DNA from: Halichoerus grypus
Lineage: Eukaryota; Chordata; Mammalia; Carnivora; Phocidae
DNA length: 64,000 bases
NCBI RefSeq assembly: GCF_964656455.1
Contig: NW_027555025.1
Coordinates: 46,001 to 110,000 of the forward strand
Direction of reading: 5' to 3'
Below the pieces are notes generated by a model. It worked only from the letters and a program-made list of their open reading frames with translations, did no database searches and was not told the DNA's origin. Position 1 is the stretch's first letter, and every line of letters begins with the position of its first letter. The position numbers and the translations under genes were made by a program. Below are positions 12,051-23,344 of this stretch, one piece after another.

Positions 12051-12574
12051 TTAAATAAGTTATAGAGACTGTGTGTGAATGAATCTCTCCCACCTTTTTC
12101 TTCTAATTTGATTCTGGCCCCTATTTCTTGCATATGGCTGTGCTTGCAGACAAACAACAAGCCCTTTTTAGTTGAAGATTTTTTTTTTCCAATCTAGTTT
12201 TGTCTTACGATCAACATCAACTTATGGTAAAATAGCTTACCTATTTTATGTGGTTTTTTTTTTTTTTTTCAATCCTTAAAAAAACCAGAGAAGTATTCTC
12301 ATGGCCATTTTTTCAAATCCTGGAACAGAAATGAACAAAACCCAACATACATGGAACTTGTCCCATATGCCAGGCATGGTGCTGAAGTGCCCCATCATCT
12401 TACAATAAATCTAAGACATCCATCCCACAGAGGCAGAAAGAAAGGCTGGAAAAAATAGGATGAGTCCACAGGGACAGAGCAGAGATGTGAACGCAGATCT
12501 GTCCTACCATCCGGTCGTTCTCAGGATTCTGATGACCCCCATTTTGTTATTTTGCCCATAATCCCATAGTTTTC

Positions 12575-12778
12575 TTTCTTTTTTTTTTTTTTAAAGATTT
12601 TATTTATTTTTGACAGAGAGAGAGAGTGTACAAGCAGGGGAAGAAGCAGGCAGAGGGAGAGGGAGAAGCAGGCTCTCCGCCGAGCAGGGAGCCCGATGCG
12701 GGGCTCGATCCCAGTACTCTGGGATCACGACCCGAGCCCAAGACAGACGCTTAACCATCTGAGCCACCCAGGTGCCCC
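12575..12778 (-). mobile_element. CAN-SINE with target-site duplication
   Basis: T-run and AAAGATTTTATTTATTT at the tail side; head GAGCCACCCAGGTGCCCC. Bracketed by AATCCCATAGTTTTC at 12560-12574 and 12779-12793. Confidence 0.95.
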
Positions 12779-13144
12779 AATCCCATAGTTTTCATGAGGA
12801 AAATCGGCTGCTCTCAAGAATCCCTGGCTAGCTCTCAAACAGAGGTGGTCACTTTGAGCACATTAAATACTCACGCTGTTTCCTGCTCATTTGCAGTGGA
12901 ATACACTCAGGGCTTTCTTTTTCTCTAAGACCTTGGACAGAAACATGGTTTCACAATGCATCTAGGGTTAAAAGGACAGTTTTCTTCTAAAATGTCTACT
13001 TCTCTGAAACTCATACGCTTTGTTCCAAATCTGTGGTCTGAATTCTTGGATTCATTATTCACATGGTTCCTTTTTGAATCGTGAACCTTAGTACAGTTGT
13101 ACAGGCTCTGTGCTAGGCTCTGTGGGGGACCAGCAGTGAGAAAG

Positions 13145-14090
13145 ACAGACAAACCCCACTTGCTCACCTTCAAGAAGAACCGTATATATAAAACTAACCA
13201 ATGAAGACACTAAGTCTAGATGTTATGACTGTCTTATCCAGGGCAATAAGATAAGAAGAGGACCTCTATGAGTTCAATTCTATAGTGTCTTGTGTGTACG
13301 TCTTAAGAGGTCTTTGGAACAGAAAGATCTTTGAACCTATGCTTCTCTATTTTAGTTTTTTGGGGAACCGGTATGGATGGTGTTTATTTTGGGAAATAGA
13401 GTAAATATTCCCAAGTTTGGAAGAGTCAGCCTATCAGAAGATGCAAACCCAACATTCCATTTCTAAAACAGGACACCTCAATCATCAGACCTCTTTCTCT
13501 GGGGAATGGCCAGCCAGCGTCTTCAGCAATTATACCAGTCAGAGGAGAAATTTCCGTGACTTCCATAGGCCATAAAAATCTGATACCGTCAGCAAACTGG
13601 AAGGCATTTCCAGTGAAGGTGGCTTCATATACAAAAGCAGCAGAACTGAGTACCACAAGCTCATGGCAAACCGCCAGGCCTGTTCCAGGACCCAGCCCTG
13701 CTCAGTGATGCTTATTCATCTGGGAGACTAATCCTAAATCTCAACTCCAAGCTGTGGGGCAAATAAGGCACCCAGGGGAGACTTTCTGTGCACCTGAGCA
13801 CTCAGAGACACGCTCCACTTGCAAACACATGAAAGAACCTGAAAAAGTAATCTTTTTTTAAGTCTTTAAAACATGAGAGAGCTGACCAAGACAGGGAGGA
13901 ATTGCTAAGCCAATATGACAGAGAAACTGCTTACGTGGATAGGTACATCAACTTGGAAGAAAGGTTTGCCCTAAGGGTACTTGTCAAGCCCAGAAATTTT
14001 TAGATTTCCTACTGACAGCCTAAGGGGGCAAAGAGGATAGAAATGACAGGTTTGGCAAGGTCTTTTTTTTACAGTAATGGAACTGTTCTA
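13145..14090. other. Shared upstream region of the cTAGE-like gene, left
   Basis: Single-copy-looking sequence mirrored at about 60196-61130. Together with 14091-14439 it is the only upstream DNA that both gene copies share next to the gene. No promoter motif or CpG island is evident. Confidence 0.5.
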
Positions 14091-14092
14091 AA

Positions 14093-14202
14093 ATAAGCTT
14101 ATTGTGATGGTTATATAATTCTTTATATATGCTAAAAATTCGTGGACTTGTACACTTAAAATGGATGAATTGTATGATATGTGAATTGTATCTCAATAAA
14201 GG
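14093..14202 (+). mobile_element. L1 3' end fragment, left arm
   Basis: Reads GGTTATATAATTCTTTATATA, GTACACTTAAAATGGATGAA, TTGTATGATATGTGAATTG and TCTCAATAAAGG, the 3' end of an old L1 (L1M-like). It lies 240 bp upstream of the gene. Confidence 0.75.
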
Positions 14203-14439
14203 TTGGGGGGGGAACTCAGTGAAGTGAGATCACTTTCTATTTGAGGGCAAAGTTAGGGGGAAACTGTCTTCTAGAAGCTGGCTGGCCTCCCCCTTCCCCA
14301 CCCCAACTGATCTGCTCTGTTGCCAGGCACATGTTTACCTTAGAGACAGAGCACCCCCCCCCCCCAAGGGTTCTGAGCCTCAGTTGAGACCCATAGAACA
14401 CTGGCCCTTGGAGGCAGAGCTGTGGAGCCCTACACAGCC

Positions 14440-15948
14440 ATGGAGGGCCTGCTGCCTGCCATCAGATCCACTTTCCAGTTGGTCCTAGAGCCCCTGTGGG
14501 GTGCCCTGCTGGTGATTTCTGAAAGCTGGAGACATGTTTCAGTTCTCCATGAGTTTCCCTGGGACATGCTGGCATATATTGTAATACTGGTTTTGACAGC
14601 GAAGAAACGACACATTTGGAGAAGTGTGAAGGTGCTAGGCAAAAGGTGTTTGGCCCACGCTAAAGTCTGTGGAAAAGGTAGTGGGAATATGGGACCAATG
14701 ACACAAGCTGATGATGCCCTAGGGCTGCCCGGGGTGGAGGCCAGTCTTCCCACATTACAAACCTTATGCTTCTCAGCAGTAAGTACTAACCGCTGTAGGC
14801 TGTCACTTCAGAACACCATTGACTTTCTGAAAATGGCGCAGAAGACCCAGCCTCCTAAACTTTCCCAAGTGACTGGTGATAGACCCATCTTAAGAATGTC
14901 AGAGAAGAATGGAAAACAACTTTGGAAGAAAATAATGGACGATTTGAATGGAAACACTGACGTTCTAGAGAGTCCAGAACTGCTCGCCCAAGAAATCGCG
15001 AGATGGAAGCAGAGACTCCAGGAAACGGAGCAGGAGAAAGAAAGGCTAGAGCAGTCGAACGCAGGAATGCAGCGGGCTCTGAAAGAGAAAGTCAGCCAGT
15101 TAATACCACTGGGTGAAAACCTTCTGAAGGCCATCCCCTGGCCTTGTCTCCTTGGAGATCTCTTGGGTCACGTCAACTGGGAAGTCAAGCAAAAGAGGGA
15201 AGCAGAAAATGACAATCAGCCCATCCATCGGTCAGAGGGTGATCTGAAGGGTGTCACTGACGATGCTGACTCCAATGTGTCCCTTCAAAGTGCTGAAGAG
15301 AAAAATGAGGAACTAGCCAGACAACTGTGGGAAGAAAAGCGAATCAATGAAGAGCTTATGGGACAAATCACAGATCTTCGAGCCAAGGAAGCCTCTTTGC
15401 AGACGGAAAATTCACAGCTTCAAAGTGAGATTCAGCAGTTGAAACGGAAGCTTCAACTTCTGCCTCAATTATATCAAGAATACACCAGGGAACTTGAGAG
15501 AAAATCATTGGAGAAGGAAGCGCAGTGCTCAGACATTGAGAAGAGTCTTTCCTACACGTGTGGAAACATCGAGTCCGCAACTCAGATTCGCAACTTCTAC
15601 AAGAAGATGGCCGAAGACACCCGCAGAGAACTGGAGGAGAACACCTCGCACTGTCTAAAGGACATCCTCTTCTATGCGAATAAAGTCCAGGAGAGCTGGA
15701 TGGCAGCTGTGCTCACCGAGCGAAAAGTCAAGGAGCTAAGGAAAGAAAATGATCACATCAGGCAAATGTTGGCCAAAGCGGAGTTCAACTTCCCGCCTTT
15801 CCCAAGTGGCCGTTTTGCTCCTGCTCCCCCACAGGCAGCCCATGGAGGCCCAGAAGTGTCAGGGGACCCCCTGGATCCTCAGCACCCCCAGGAAGGAGAA
15901 GAGCCATGCCGCGAGGGCTCACGCATCCAGGGACACCCGCAGGTTTGA
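14440..15948 (+). CDS. cTAGE5/MIA2-like coiled-coil membrane protein, intronless left copy
   Basis: An uninterrupted 502-codon frame that starts at an ATG in strong context (GCCATGG). An upstream GTG at 14422 is in frame but is not a plausible start. Residues 41-54 (FPWDMLAYIVILVL) form one hydrophobic segment followed by a basic stretch (KKRHIWRSVK). Heptad-rich coiled coils lie at about 177-222, 286-337 and 348-450, and a proline-rich tail (PPFPSGRFAPAPP) follows from about 452. This order (short N-terminus, FPW-type membrane segment, WRS motif, coiled coils, WMAA..ER..LRKEN block, proline tail) matches the cTAGE5 form of MIA2, an ER-exit-site protein that works with TANGO1 in COPII export of large cargo. 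The family is usually nearer 780-800 residues, so most of the proline-rich domain is missing. Many-exon MIA2 condensed into one frame implies a retrocopy. It reads towards the spacer and is paired with an inverted copy 95.6% identical in protein. Expression and function are not shown. Confidence 0.85.
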   Translation: MEGLLPAIRSTFQLVLEPLWGALLVISESWRHVSVLHEFPWDMLAYIVILVLTAKKRHIWRSVKVLGKRCLAHAKVCGKGSGNMGPMTQADDALGLPGVEASLPTLQTLCFSAVSTNRCRLSLQNTIDFLKMAQKTQPPKLSQVTGDRPILRMSEKNGKQLWKKIMDDLNGNTDVLESPELLAQEIARWKQRLQETEQEKERLEQSNAGMQRALKEKVSQLIPLGENLLKAIPWPCLLGDLLGHVNWEVKQKREAENDNQPIHRSEGDLKGVTDDADSNVSLQSAEEKNEELARQLWEEKRINEELMGQITDLRAKEASLQTENSQLQSEIQQLKRKLQLLPQLYQEYTRELERKSLEKEAQCSDIEKSLSYTCGNIESATQIRNFYKKMAEDTRRELEENTSHCLKDILFYANKVQESWMAAVLTERKVKELRKENDHIRQMLAKAEFNFPPFPSGRFAPAPPQAAHGGPEVSGDPLDPQHPQEGEEPCREGSRIQGHPQV

Positions 15949-17092
15949 CTGAGCTCACCGCAACCCGGTCCTGAACGCCCACAACCACGGCATAACATCT
16001 GCATGTGTTTTCTGTCTTTGAAGTAGTTTTCACTTATCTCTTTTTGGTTTAGATACTGCTATTTAATTGATATTACAATTACTTTTATTCAAGTAGATTT
16101 AGCATTATAGTTTTCAGATAGTATTTCTCCAGTAAAGTGTCATTTCCTATAATTCTTACCAATATATTGTTTTCACATCACCAGACCCTCTAGAATTAGA
16201 TAATATTAAGTATTGTATTTTGATTTAAATTAAAGATCCACAATTACTTTAACAACTATTGAAATTTGGCATGGATACAAACATTTAAAATAACATTTTT
16301 CTATGGCATGAGCATTTTTGTAGGCCATTTTGAAACTCACGAGCATGTATTAGAAGTCTGTACAACTAATTTAATATATATCTGAATAAATTTTGATTTA
16401 AAAAAATTGGAAAAAAAATCCACTATTCCAACTTCATAATATTTTCATTAGACTAGCTTTAAATTCATAAATTAACTTATCGTAGTTTAAGGTTTACAAT
16501 TTTTTTCTCCTCTTGTTAACTTTTTTAAACGTTTTTCTTTTGTTTAAGATATTGTTTGCTCTTTAGACGTTTCTAAATTTTATGCAGTGAAAATGAAGGT
16601 TTTCCCTTGATGGCAAGCAAACACACACACACACCGCCCACCATGCCGATTCCAAGGCACCCTGAGTCGGTATGTCAGGAACCGAGGATAATAGAACAGT
16701 AAAGAAAGCTGCAAAATTGTAAAAAAATTTTAAAGAAAGAAAGAAAGAAACCATGCTCACACAATTTGTATAATATACCTAACTCATATACACACAAAAG
16801 GAGAGTTGCCCAGAAAGTGAGGAAAAAGCAGGGGGAGACTCCCAGATGCTAACAACAGGGGAAGCTCTTCCCAGCCCTGGGACTGCCTGGAGGGAGAAGG
16901 GGGGTGCAAGTGGGGGGCTGTCCTCAAGGAAGACAAAGATTTGCTGCAGGTACACATGACAGCCACCAGAGGGCATGTGAGCGCAGGCCAGGGGAGTGCA
17001 GGGCAATAACTTGGAGAAGGACCAGCACACTTGGGTCTATACAATCTAAAGTGTGGGTGTGTGTTACTGCATTAATTCATATCCGTTTATTT
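15949..17092 (+). other. 3' flank of left cTAGE-like gene
   Basis: AT-rich sequence up to about 16405 is the probable 3' untranslated part of the retrocopy. Beyond it are a (CA)n tract near 16621 and GC-richer sequence at 16780-17030 with no coding support. All of it is mirrored at about 57190-58337. Confidence 0.5.
16385..16410 (+). promoter_or_regulatory. Polyadenylation signal and A-run ending the left retrocopy
   Basis: AATAAA at 16385-16390 is followed about ten bases later by a run of A with few interruptions. It lies 437 bases past the stop, in AT-rich 3' flank, and is conserved in the right arm. This is what the 3' end of a processed transcript copy looks like. The distal limit of the copied segment is inferred. 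Confidence 0.55.
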
Positions 17093-17515
17093 AGTACAGG
17101 CAGATCTCAGAGATCGTGCAGATTTAGTTCCAGGCCACCATAATAATGCAAATGCCACCATAAAGCAAATAATTCAATAATTAATATTTTTCTGGAAGTC
17201 ATTTTTTTTCTGGTTTCCCAGTGCACACAAAAGTTATGTTTATTACACTACACTGTCATCTAGTAAGTGCACAATAGCATTATCTCTAAAAAAATAAAAA
17301 TTAAACCATGTTGAATTAAAAAATATTTTCTTGCTAATAAATGCTAACCGTCGTCTGAGCTTTTAGCACGTTGTAATCTTTTAGCTGATGGAAGGGTCTT
17401 GCTTCAGTATTTGCTGACTGATCAGGGTGGTGGTTGATAGAAAGCTGTGGCAATTTCTTAAAAGAAGACAACTACGAAGGTTGCCGCCTCAGCTGACCCT
17501 TCTTGTCACAAAAGA
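17093..17515 (+). mobile_element. Tigger-type (pogo/Tc1-mariner) DNA transposon end, left
   Basis: Starts CAGGCAGATCTCAGAGATCG, then TTAGTTCCAGGCCACC, GGTTTCCCAGTGCACAC, AAAGTTATGTTTA, TAGCATTATCTCTAAAAAAA, GACTGATCAGGGTGGTGGTT and CTGTGGCAATTTCTTAAAA, in the order of the Tigger1 terminal region. The transposase part is missing, replaced by an L1 fragment. Confidence 0.72.
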
Positions 17516-17521
17516 CTTCGC

Positions 17522-17925
17522 TGTATCGGGCAGCGCTGTGGAGGGATGTGAAGAAATTGGAGCGCTGTTGGGTGGGAATGTGAAACAGCATAGCTGCTGT
17601 GGAAAACAGAGTGGAGGCTCCTCCAAAAATTAAAAAGAGAGATACCATATGATCCGGTAATCCCACTTCTGAATATGTATCGCCCAAAACTGAAATCAGG
17701 ATCTGAAAGGGGTACCTGCACTTCTAGTTTCATAGAGCACTATTCTTAGTAGCCCACGAGAGAAAGCCATCCAAATGTCCACCAACAGATGGATGGATGG
17801 GCTCAGAGAATATGGTATGAATGAGTAAAGAAAACGTAACATTATTCTGAAAAGAGAAGGAAATTCGGTCACACGCTACAATATGGATGAACCTTAAGGA
17901 TAGTATCCTATGTAAAATAAGCCAG

Positions 17926-17964
<39 letters not shown>

Positions 17965-18275
17965 AGATATTGTCTGATACCTCTTATATGAGATCTCTAA
18001 AGTTGGTGAAAAATAAAATAAAAAATAAAGCAGTCCAACTCCTACAAACAGAAAGTGGACCCATGGCTGCCACGGGCTGAGGAGTGAAAGGAATGGGTGG
18101 TTATTGCCTGGGTATAGAGTTTCAGATTTGCAAGATTAAAATTTCTAGGAATCTCCTGCTCAACTTTGTGAATTTAGATAATAATACAAAACTACCAAAC
18201 TTAAAAAGAATTAAAAGGGTAGATTTCATGTCATGTGTTTTTTACCACAATTTGAAAAAAAAAAAAAGAAAAGGA
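17522..18275 (+). mobile_element. L1 ORF2 end and 3' UTR fragment, left
   Basis: GGGAATGTGAAACAGCATAG, GGAAAACAGAGTGGAGG, ATACCATATGATCCGGTAAT, AATGTCCACCAACAGATGG and TATGGATGAACCTTAAGG are standard L1 ORF2 3' landmarks. A (CA)17 tract lies inside at 17929-17963. Confidence 0.85.
17929..17963. repeat. (AC)n microsatellite
   Basis: About 17 AC units in the L1 fragment; the right-arm partner has about 12. Confidence 0.9.
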
Positions 18276-18305
18276 AATGTGAGATTTGGGATTTGAGTGG
18301 TGGGG

Positions 18306-18415
18306 AATTAGACTTGAGCTCTGTCTCCGACCAATGACTTCACCTCTCTACGTTTCGGTTGAAGGAGTTGATCTAAATAATTTTTAAAGGTTCTACCCAG
18401 TTCTAAAATCTAATT
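18306..18415 (+). mobile_element. MIR fragment, left arm
   Basis: TTGAGCTCTGTCTCCGACC, AATGACTTCACCTCTCTACG and GGTTCTACCCAGTTCTAAAA follow the MIR order. Mirrored at about 55880-55990. Confidence 0.6.
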
Positions 18416-21050
18416 GCTTTATAATTATAAAGAGAATATCTTAGCCATTGACTCTAAGACAAAGACCTCTATAGTACAAAATGTTGACCTCCTTATCTTC
18501 CAAAAAATCCCTCCACTACACCTTGTCAGTCGTATCAGACAATCAATTCACATTGGATGCTCAGTGATCAGCATCTCACTAAAGTAATTCATGCTGAAAA
18601 CAACATGATGATAACTTGAAAAAGGACGTTTACCTCAAGCCGAAGGAGGACCAAATTTTAAATATTCATATTATGCTCATTATATTTTTGATCACTGATC
18701 TTTACTGGATGTGTATGAGAAAGATGAGAGCAAAGGTCATTAGAAGAAAGAAAACTATCTGTGAAATGACCCTGATATCAGGTGAAGATCATCTGAATGC
18801 AGGAAGTACTAGAGGGATGGAAAGGAAGGAGCAGAATTACGACAGGTTGAGGATGGAACTTGGTGGGTATTAGACAGCAAAGGATCAGAGGATTTTCTAA
18901 GGTTTCAGTCTGGAGAGATGGGGGTAACAATGAAACAAGCAAAGTTTGTAGAAAGGAAGGTGCCTATGTCGAAACACACAGGAGAGAGATTGGGTCCTGG
19001 GATGAAGAGGCATCCTGGGGAGACTGCATGGGTACTTTTACATAGTGTTTGAAGAGAGACAAGAGCAGCAAGGCCTGGACCGATCCTTGGGGCACAGCGG
19101 CAGTTAAGCCAAAATCCTCACACTTGCAGCAGGTGTCTTCGGTGTTACAGAGTGTAATGAATAAGAAAGCTTATGAACGAGGAAGAAGAGGCCCTGGCAG
19201 GGGTGTAAACAGGGAGGAGGAAGTAACCAAGACAGAGAAATGAAGCCAAAGGGGCCAAGGGTGAGACAAAAGAGCGCCCTGCAGCAGAAGTCAGAGGAAG
19301 GGGCTGGTGGGGAGGTGTTGGTTAGTGTACCTTTGCTGCCAGAAACGTATGGGAAGGAGGACATCCAAAGTGAGAAAATTCCTGAAAAGGCAGGAAGGGA
19401 AAGATTTCCAGGCTCAGACAAGAGAATCAAGTTTGGAAAACGAGGAGGGAACGGTGGAAGGATGCGTGTAGAAAGAAAGGTTATTTGTTGGAATGTATGG
19501 CCACAAGCCACAGCAAAAGAACTTTGCTAGCTCAAGTAGAAAGGAATTTATTTGGAAGGCTTTGGGGCAACTCCCAAAATGCATGCGAAGACCAGATAAC
19601 CAGACTGGGCAAGAGGGCTGAACCAAGGGAGACTGGGCCTAAAAAAGACAGGTGAGCTCCAAGCACAGCATGAGCTTGGGTTAGGCCCCATCACTGGTAC
19701 TAGACACATACCAAGAACACAGGTGTCATCTGGTCTCCTCTACGGTCACCTCAAAGCTCTGAAATCCCCAACTGTCCTCCCAAGATTCAAAAGCCCGGTG
19801 CCAAGTGTCTTCTTAGCTAACCCTCCATTATCTACCCACTCTCCCCCCGCCATGACTTCTAAGAGCACCTGACTATTCCGCTTTCTGAGACATACTTGAT
19901 GTCCCACCAGATACCCAGGGCAGACATTCTTTACAAAAATAAGGCTCTTACAAAAACAAAATAAAACAAATGAACCAAAAGCCTCAAAGAGTCAAAAGTA
20001 GTCAAAACAAGAGACACTTGTCTACCACTTCCCACCTCGTCAATTCCCAGACCTGCATTTCAAAACCAAAAGCAAAACAACGTATATGATGCAAAAGTCT
20101 TCTGCCTCACGTAAAAACACTCTGCCTTCGTACCGCCGAAAACACTCTACTTCCCAGAGCAAGCCATTAAAATCTCTCCACTCTATCCAAGCTCCAGCCC
20201 CAAGACCCCCGACTGACACCCTTTCCTTTGGTTTGCATTCTCTAGCAAGCTTGTTCTGGTATTTTGCAAACCACAAAGCAGTGACAAAGTCAGACAACAC
20301 TAATGCATGTGTAAACTTGGTGGAAAGAGATTGAAAAGGAAGTTAAAACACTGAGATGATACAATAAGGCAGGAAACTCTGGGTAATGGCTTTAGTTCTC
20401 TTCTCTGTGGCATGTCTCCGCTGTGGGTAACATCAACGGCTTCCCTACGCCAGAGCCCCCTCCACGTCTACTTTGCCTTCAGCCAGCACTTTTGCAGCTG
20501 GGGACACTTAATCCTCGGGGTGAGCCTGTGACCCTCAATGTCACACATGAAGATGTCGGCTCTGGGTCATCCTGCGTGTATAGGATTACAACAGCCTTTC
20601 AGAACTGCCTTTCACTAACTTTTTCTTTCTTTTTAAAACATCCTTTGGTTTTATATTGGGCAAGAACAAAAATAAGATTACTTGATAGTAAATCGCCCCT
20701 ACCGTACAATTACAAAATGCTGCTCTTTACCACATTGTAAGATTTCAATACGCAGCCAGCCTATTTCTGATTTCTTCATGGGGACTAATGTGATATAATA
20801 ACAAAGATGGCTGTATCCTCACCAGGTAATTCAAATCCCCACTTAAATCCTCCACAAGTGGCCCCAACTTTTCTCTTGTCAAAATAAAGACTAAGACGCA
20901 AGATGGTTTAGGAACAAATGAAAACTCCATCGCCTTCAACCGAACTCTAGCTCTATCTGTGCAAATAGTAAGCAGTATTTCCCTCTGATTAAACCATCTT
21001 TCATTTAAAGAACTATTTCACACTTGAAATTCTCACGCCATATGCAACTG
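18416..21050. other. Arm sequence without a recognised gene, left
   Basis: Mirrored at about 53237-55879. Short frames (for example 19240-19530, 96 codons, and 20423-20740) persist in both arms at about 94-95% protein identity. That is no better than neutral expectation at 2% base divergence, and neither resembles a known family. The second has no ATG at its start. I leave them unannotated. Confidence 0.55.
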
Positions 21051-21428
21051 TTATGGGATAAACTGCGTTCCTCCAAAATTGATGTTGATGTCCTAACCCC
21101 AGGTAACTCAGAATGTGAATGTATTTGAAGATAGGGCCTTTTAAAGAGTGATTAAGCTAAAAGGAGACAATTAGGGTGAGCCTAATCCAATCTGACTGAT
21201 GTCCCAATACGAAAAGGAAATTTGGACACACAAAGGGACACCAGGGCCATATACACAGAGAAAGAAGGCAGCCATTTGTACGCCAAGGAGCAAAGCCCCA
21301 GAAGAAACCAAAGCTACCTCTACCTTGATCTTGGATTTCCAGGCTCCAGACTGTAGGAAAATACGTTTCTGTTGTTTAGCCCCCAGTCTGTGGTACTTTG
21401 TTATGGCAGTCCTAGGAAACTCATACAG
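21051..21428 (+). mobile_element. MLT1-type MaLR LTR, left arm
   Basis: A solo LTR matching the MLT1A pattern: TTATGGGATAAACTGCGTTCC, CTAACCCCAGGTAACTCAG, AGATAGGGCC, GGGTGAGCCTAATCCAATC, TTGATCTTGGATTTCCAGGC, TTTCTGTTGTTTAGCC and TATGGCAGTCCTAGGAAAC. Ancient ERVL-MaLR relic with no coding content. Confidence 0.85.
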
Positions 21429-21575
21429 CAACCCGTACAAAGAGACCAACTGAATTATTAGTAAAGAAAACAATGTATGAATTGCCATCTACTTTCATTG
21501 GTGTTTTAAATATTTTTCCCATGTCATGAGTGGATGGATTTTGTAATTCCCAGTAGGAAAACATACCTGAAAAGC

Positions 21576-23344
21576 CTAATGGCAAATCAGTTGTAAAATG
21601 TTTTTGCTGTGTCGGGGCAGGCAGTAAGGACTGTCTTCGAAGTCCCCCGACTTACTTTATTAGAAGGCCAGATAGATGCTGGCTGCTTGCATGACTGTGT
21701 CCCTCGTTAAGTGATCTGTGTTGTTTTTCTTTCAGCAAAGGCTTTATTTGTTTAAAAGACATGAGTCTTGACTTCCAAATTCAAGTGACCATTTGCAGAT
21801 AAGATTCGTAAGTGTCCTAGGTCCACTGCCCCCACCTCAGACTCTCAGACAGGGAGTGTTGTACAGGTGACTTATGAATGAAGTAATCCCAAAGGCAAAT
21901 CAAGTCAGAAGATCAGGAAAATAAAAAGGAGGAAGCCAAATAAGGACATGTCTTCAAGCAACGTTTTACAGATAATCACTTCAGGTTTATCCCACGATGA
22001 GGATCACTGGATCATGAGAGTGTAATTTGCACCTCAGCCCTGTCCTGACCCAAGGCAACAGCCATGGAACTTTCCAACTCCCAAATCCATCAGTCACTGG
22101 CTTAGGGGAGAGGAAATTGCCAGACTCTACCAGGCCAATCCTTTGGGGGGAAAAAAAGAGCTTCAGAGGCTGTCTATTGGGACCAAAAGTGCCTCAAAGT
22201 CCTGGGGCCCCAAAAGTAAAATAAAAGTGACTTGAGGACGTCTGGTGGGAATACCAGCATTATACATCACAGTAAACACTGAATCATTCTTTTTCTTCAG
22301 CTCATCTGGAAGATTATGGGTCATATTCTAGAAAGTCACCTAGACTTTTGGGGTCTGCATTGCTTTAAGAACTTCAGCATCACTCAGATTTTTATTAGGT
22401 CCAGATATTCCTATCATTTCTACCATGCCCCGCCTCCTATTCCAGGCATTCCTTCCTCAGGGAAACCAGCTGAAATGAGCTACCTGAGCTATAGAGTCTC
22501 TGTGTTCCCTCTTCCTCTGCCCCGCGCCCCACCTTCTTCTCAAACCTTCTTCACCCGGCCCATCCTCTTTCTGAGGGTCTCTCTCTCTCTCTCTCTCTCT
22601 CATCACATCCTTCACTCCTACTCTCTGATGTTCTACATTTTTCTGGACTCTTGGTTGGATTTCTTTCAGCACTGTGCTGGCATCCTTATTGTAATCTGGT
22701 TGACAAACAAGAACAGTATCATGGGCTGACTTTCCGCAGGGTCTTAGAAGACTGCGTGCTTTCTCCCGCCACCCCGGGCTGGGTTGAATTAGGACTTACA
22801 TTCAGGTCTCTGTCATGGCCTCCAGTGGGAGCATACACGTTTTGCAGTCTGAAAAGTCCCTTGATTTCTTGGCCTTTATATTGACTAATTGAGAATTTGG
22901 CTTAATAGGATACAGCAAAAGTAGGCATAAGAGAAATGTGAGTCATATGCTGATACAATTTATCTGTGCCTGTGGAGCCTGCTCAGGCCTAATCTTTACA
23001 TAGTGCTTGGATAGGGTGACGCTTTGCTGAATGGAATAGATACACAGGTCATAATGAGTAACTCAGGGCCTAGGGTCACCTGGTTTTCCATAACCAGGAG
23101 TTCAGTTTTTATCAAGGCCCAATATCAACCCCAAAGCTCTTTCTGTAGAAGAGAAGAAATTCCTGCTAAAAAGTAACTGGACTAAATCCTCAGTGGTCTG
23201 AGATTCTCCTCTTGGGGTTTGTCATTGTCTCCTCCAGTATCTTGATATACTTCCAAAACTTTAAGTGCCATTTATTGGATCTGCTTAGACTGCAATCTGG
23301 ACCGTCTAGGGAAAATTGTTCTGGATCCCATTCCAATTGGGACA
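21576..23344. other. Spacer start, no gene recognised
   Basis: Unassigned. A 137-codon frame at 22316-22729 crosses a (TC)n tract (about 22580-22602) and looks non-coding. Confidence 0.5.

Larger units (their letters stand above)
6980..13144 (+). other. Left-arm-only block missing from the right arm
   Basis: A block of 6.17 kb with SINEs at 7103, 8863, 10747, 11290 and 12575, MIR pieces near 7400, 8340 and 9750, MER5A and a second hAT-like piece at 11690-12050, and unassigned sequence. I see no gene. Its absence from the right arm brings the outer minisatellite about 6 kb closer to the right gene copy. Confidence 0.88.
4464..21575 (+). repeat. Left arm of large inverted duplication
   Basis: This block reappears reverse-complemented at 52714-64000. 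The outermost match seen is 4464 against base 64000, where the window stops, so the true outer edge is unknown. The inner edge is near 21575, where similarity ends just past a shared TTTTCA. Paired landmarks are the 25-bp minisatellite, SINEs, the cTAGE-like gene, a Tigger piece, L1 pieces and an MLT1-type LTR, all in mirrored order. Left 6980-13144 has no right-arm partner. Divergence is about 2% in the gene (32 of 1509) and about 2% in the 350 bp inside the minisatellite. The arm pairing is seen directly; duplication mechanism and age are not. Confidence 0.96.

Noticed and set aside
19240..19530. 96-codon frame kept in both arms (right 54754-55044)
   Set aside because: Six amino-acid differences in 96 residues is what neutral change at about 2% of bases gives. 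Lysine- and glycine-rich, with no domain. Mirroring alone is due to the duplication.
20423..20740. 105-codon frame kept in both arms (right 53547-53864)
   Set aside because: Starts at a GTG, has no domain, and shows five amino-acid differences with no sign of constraint.
22316..22729. 137-codon frame in the spacer
   Set aside because: Low-complexity segment from a (TC)n tract, no recognised domain, unlike any family.
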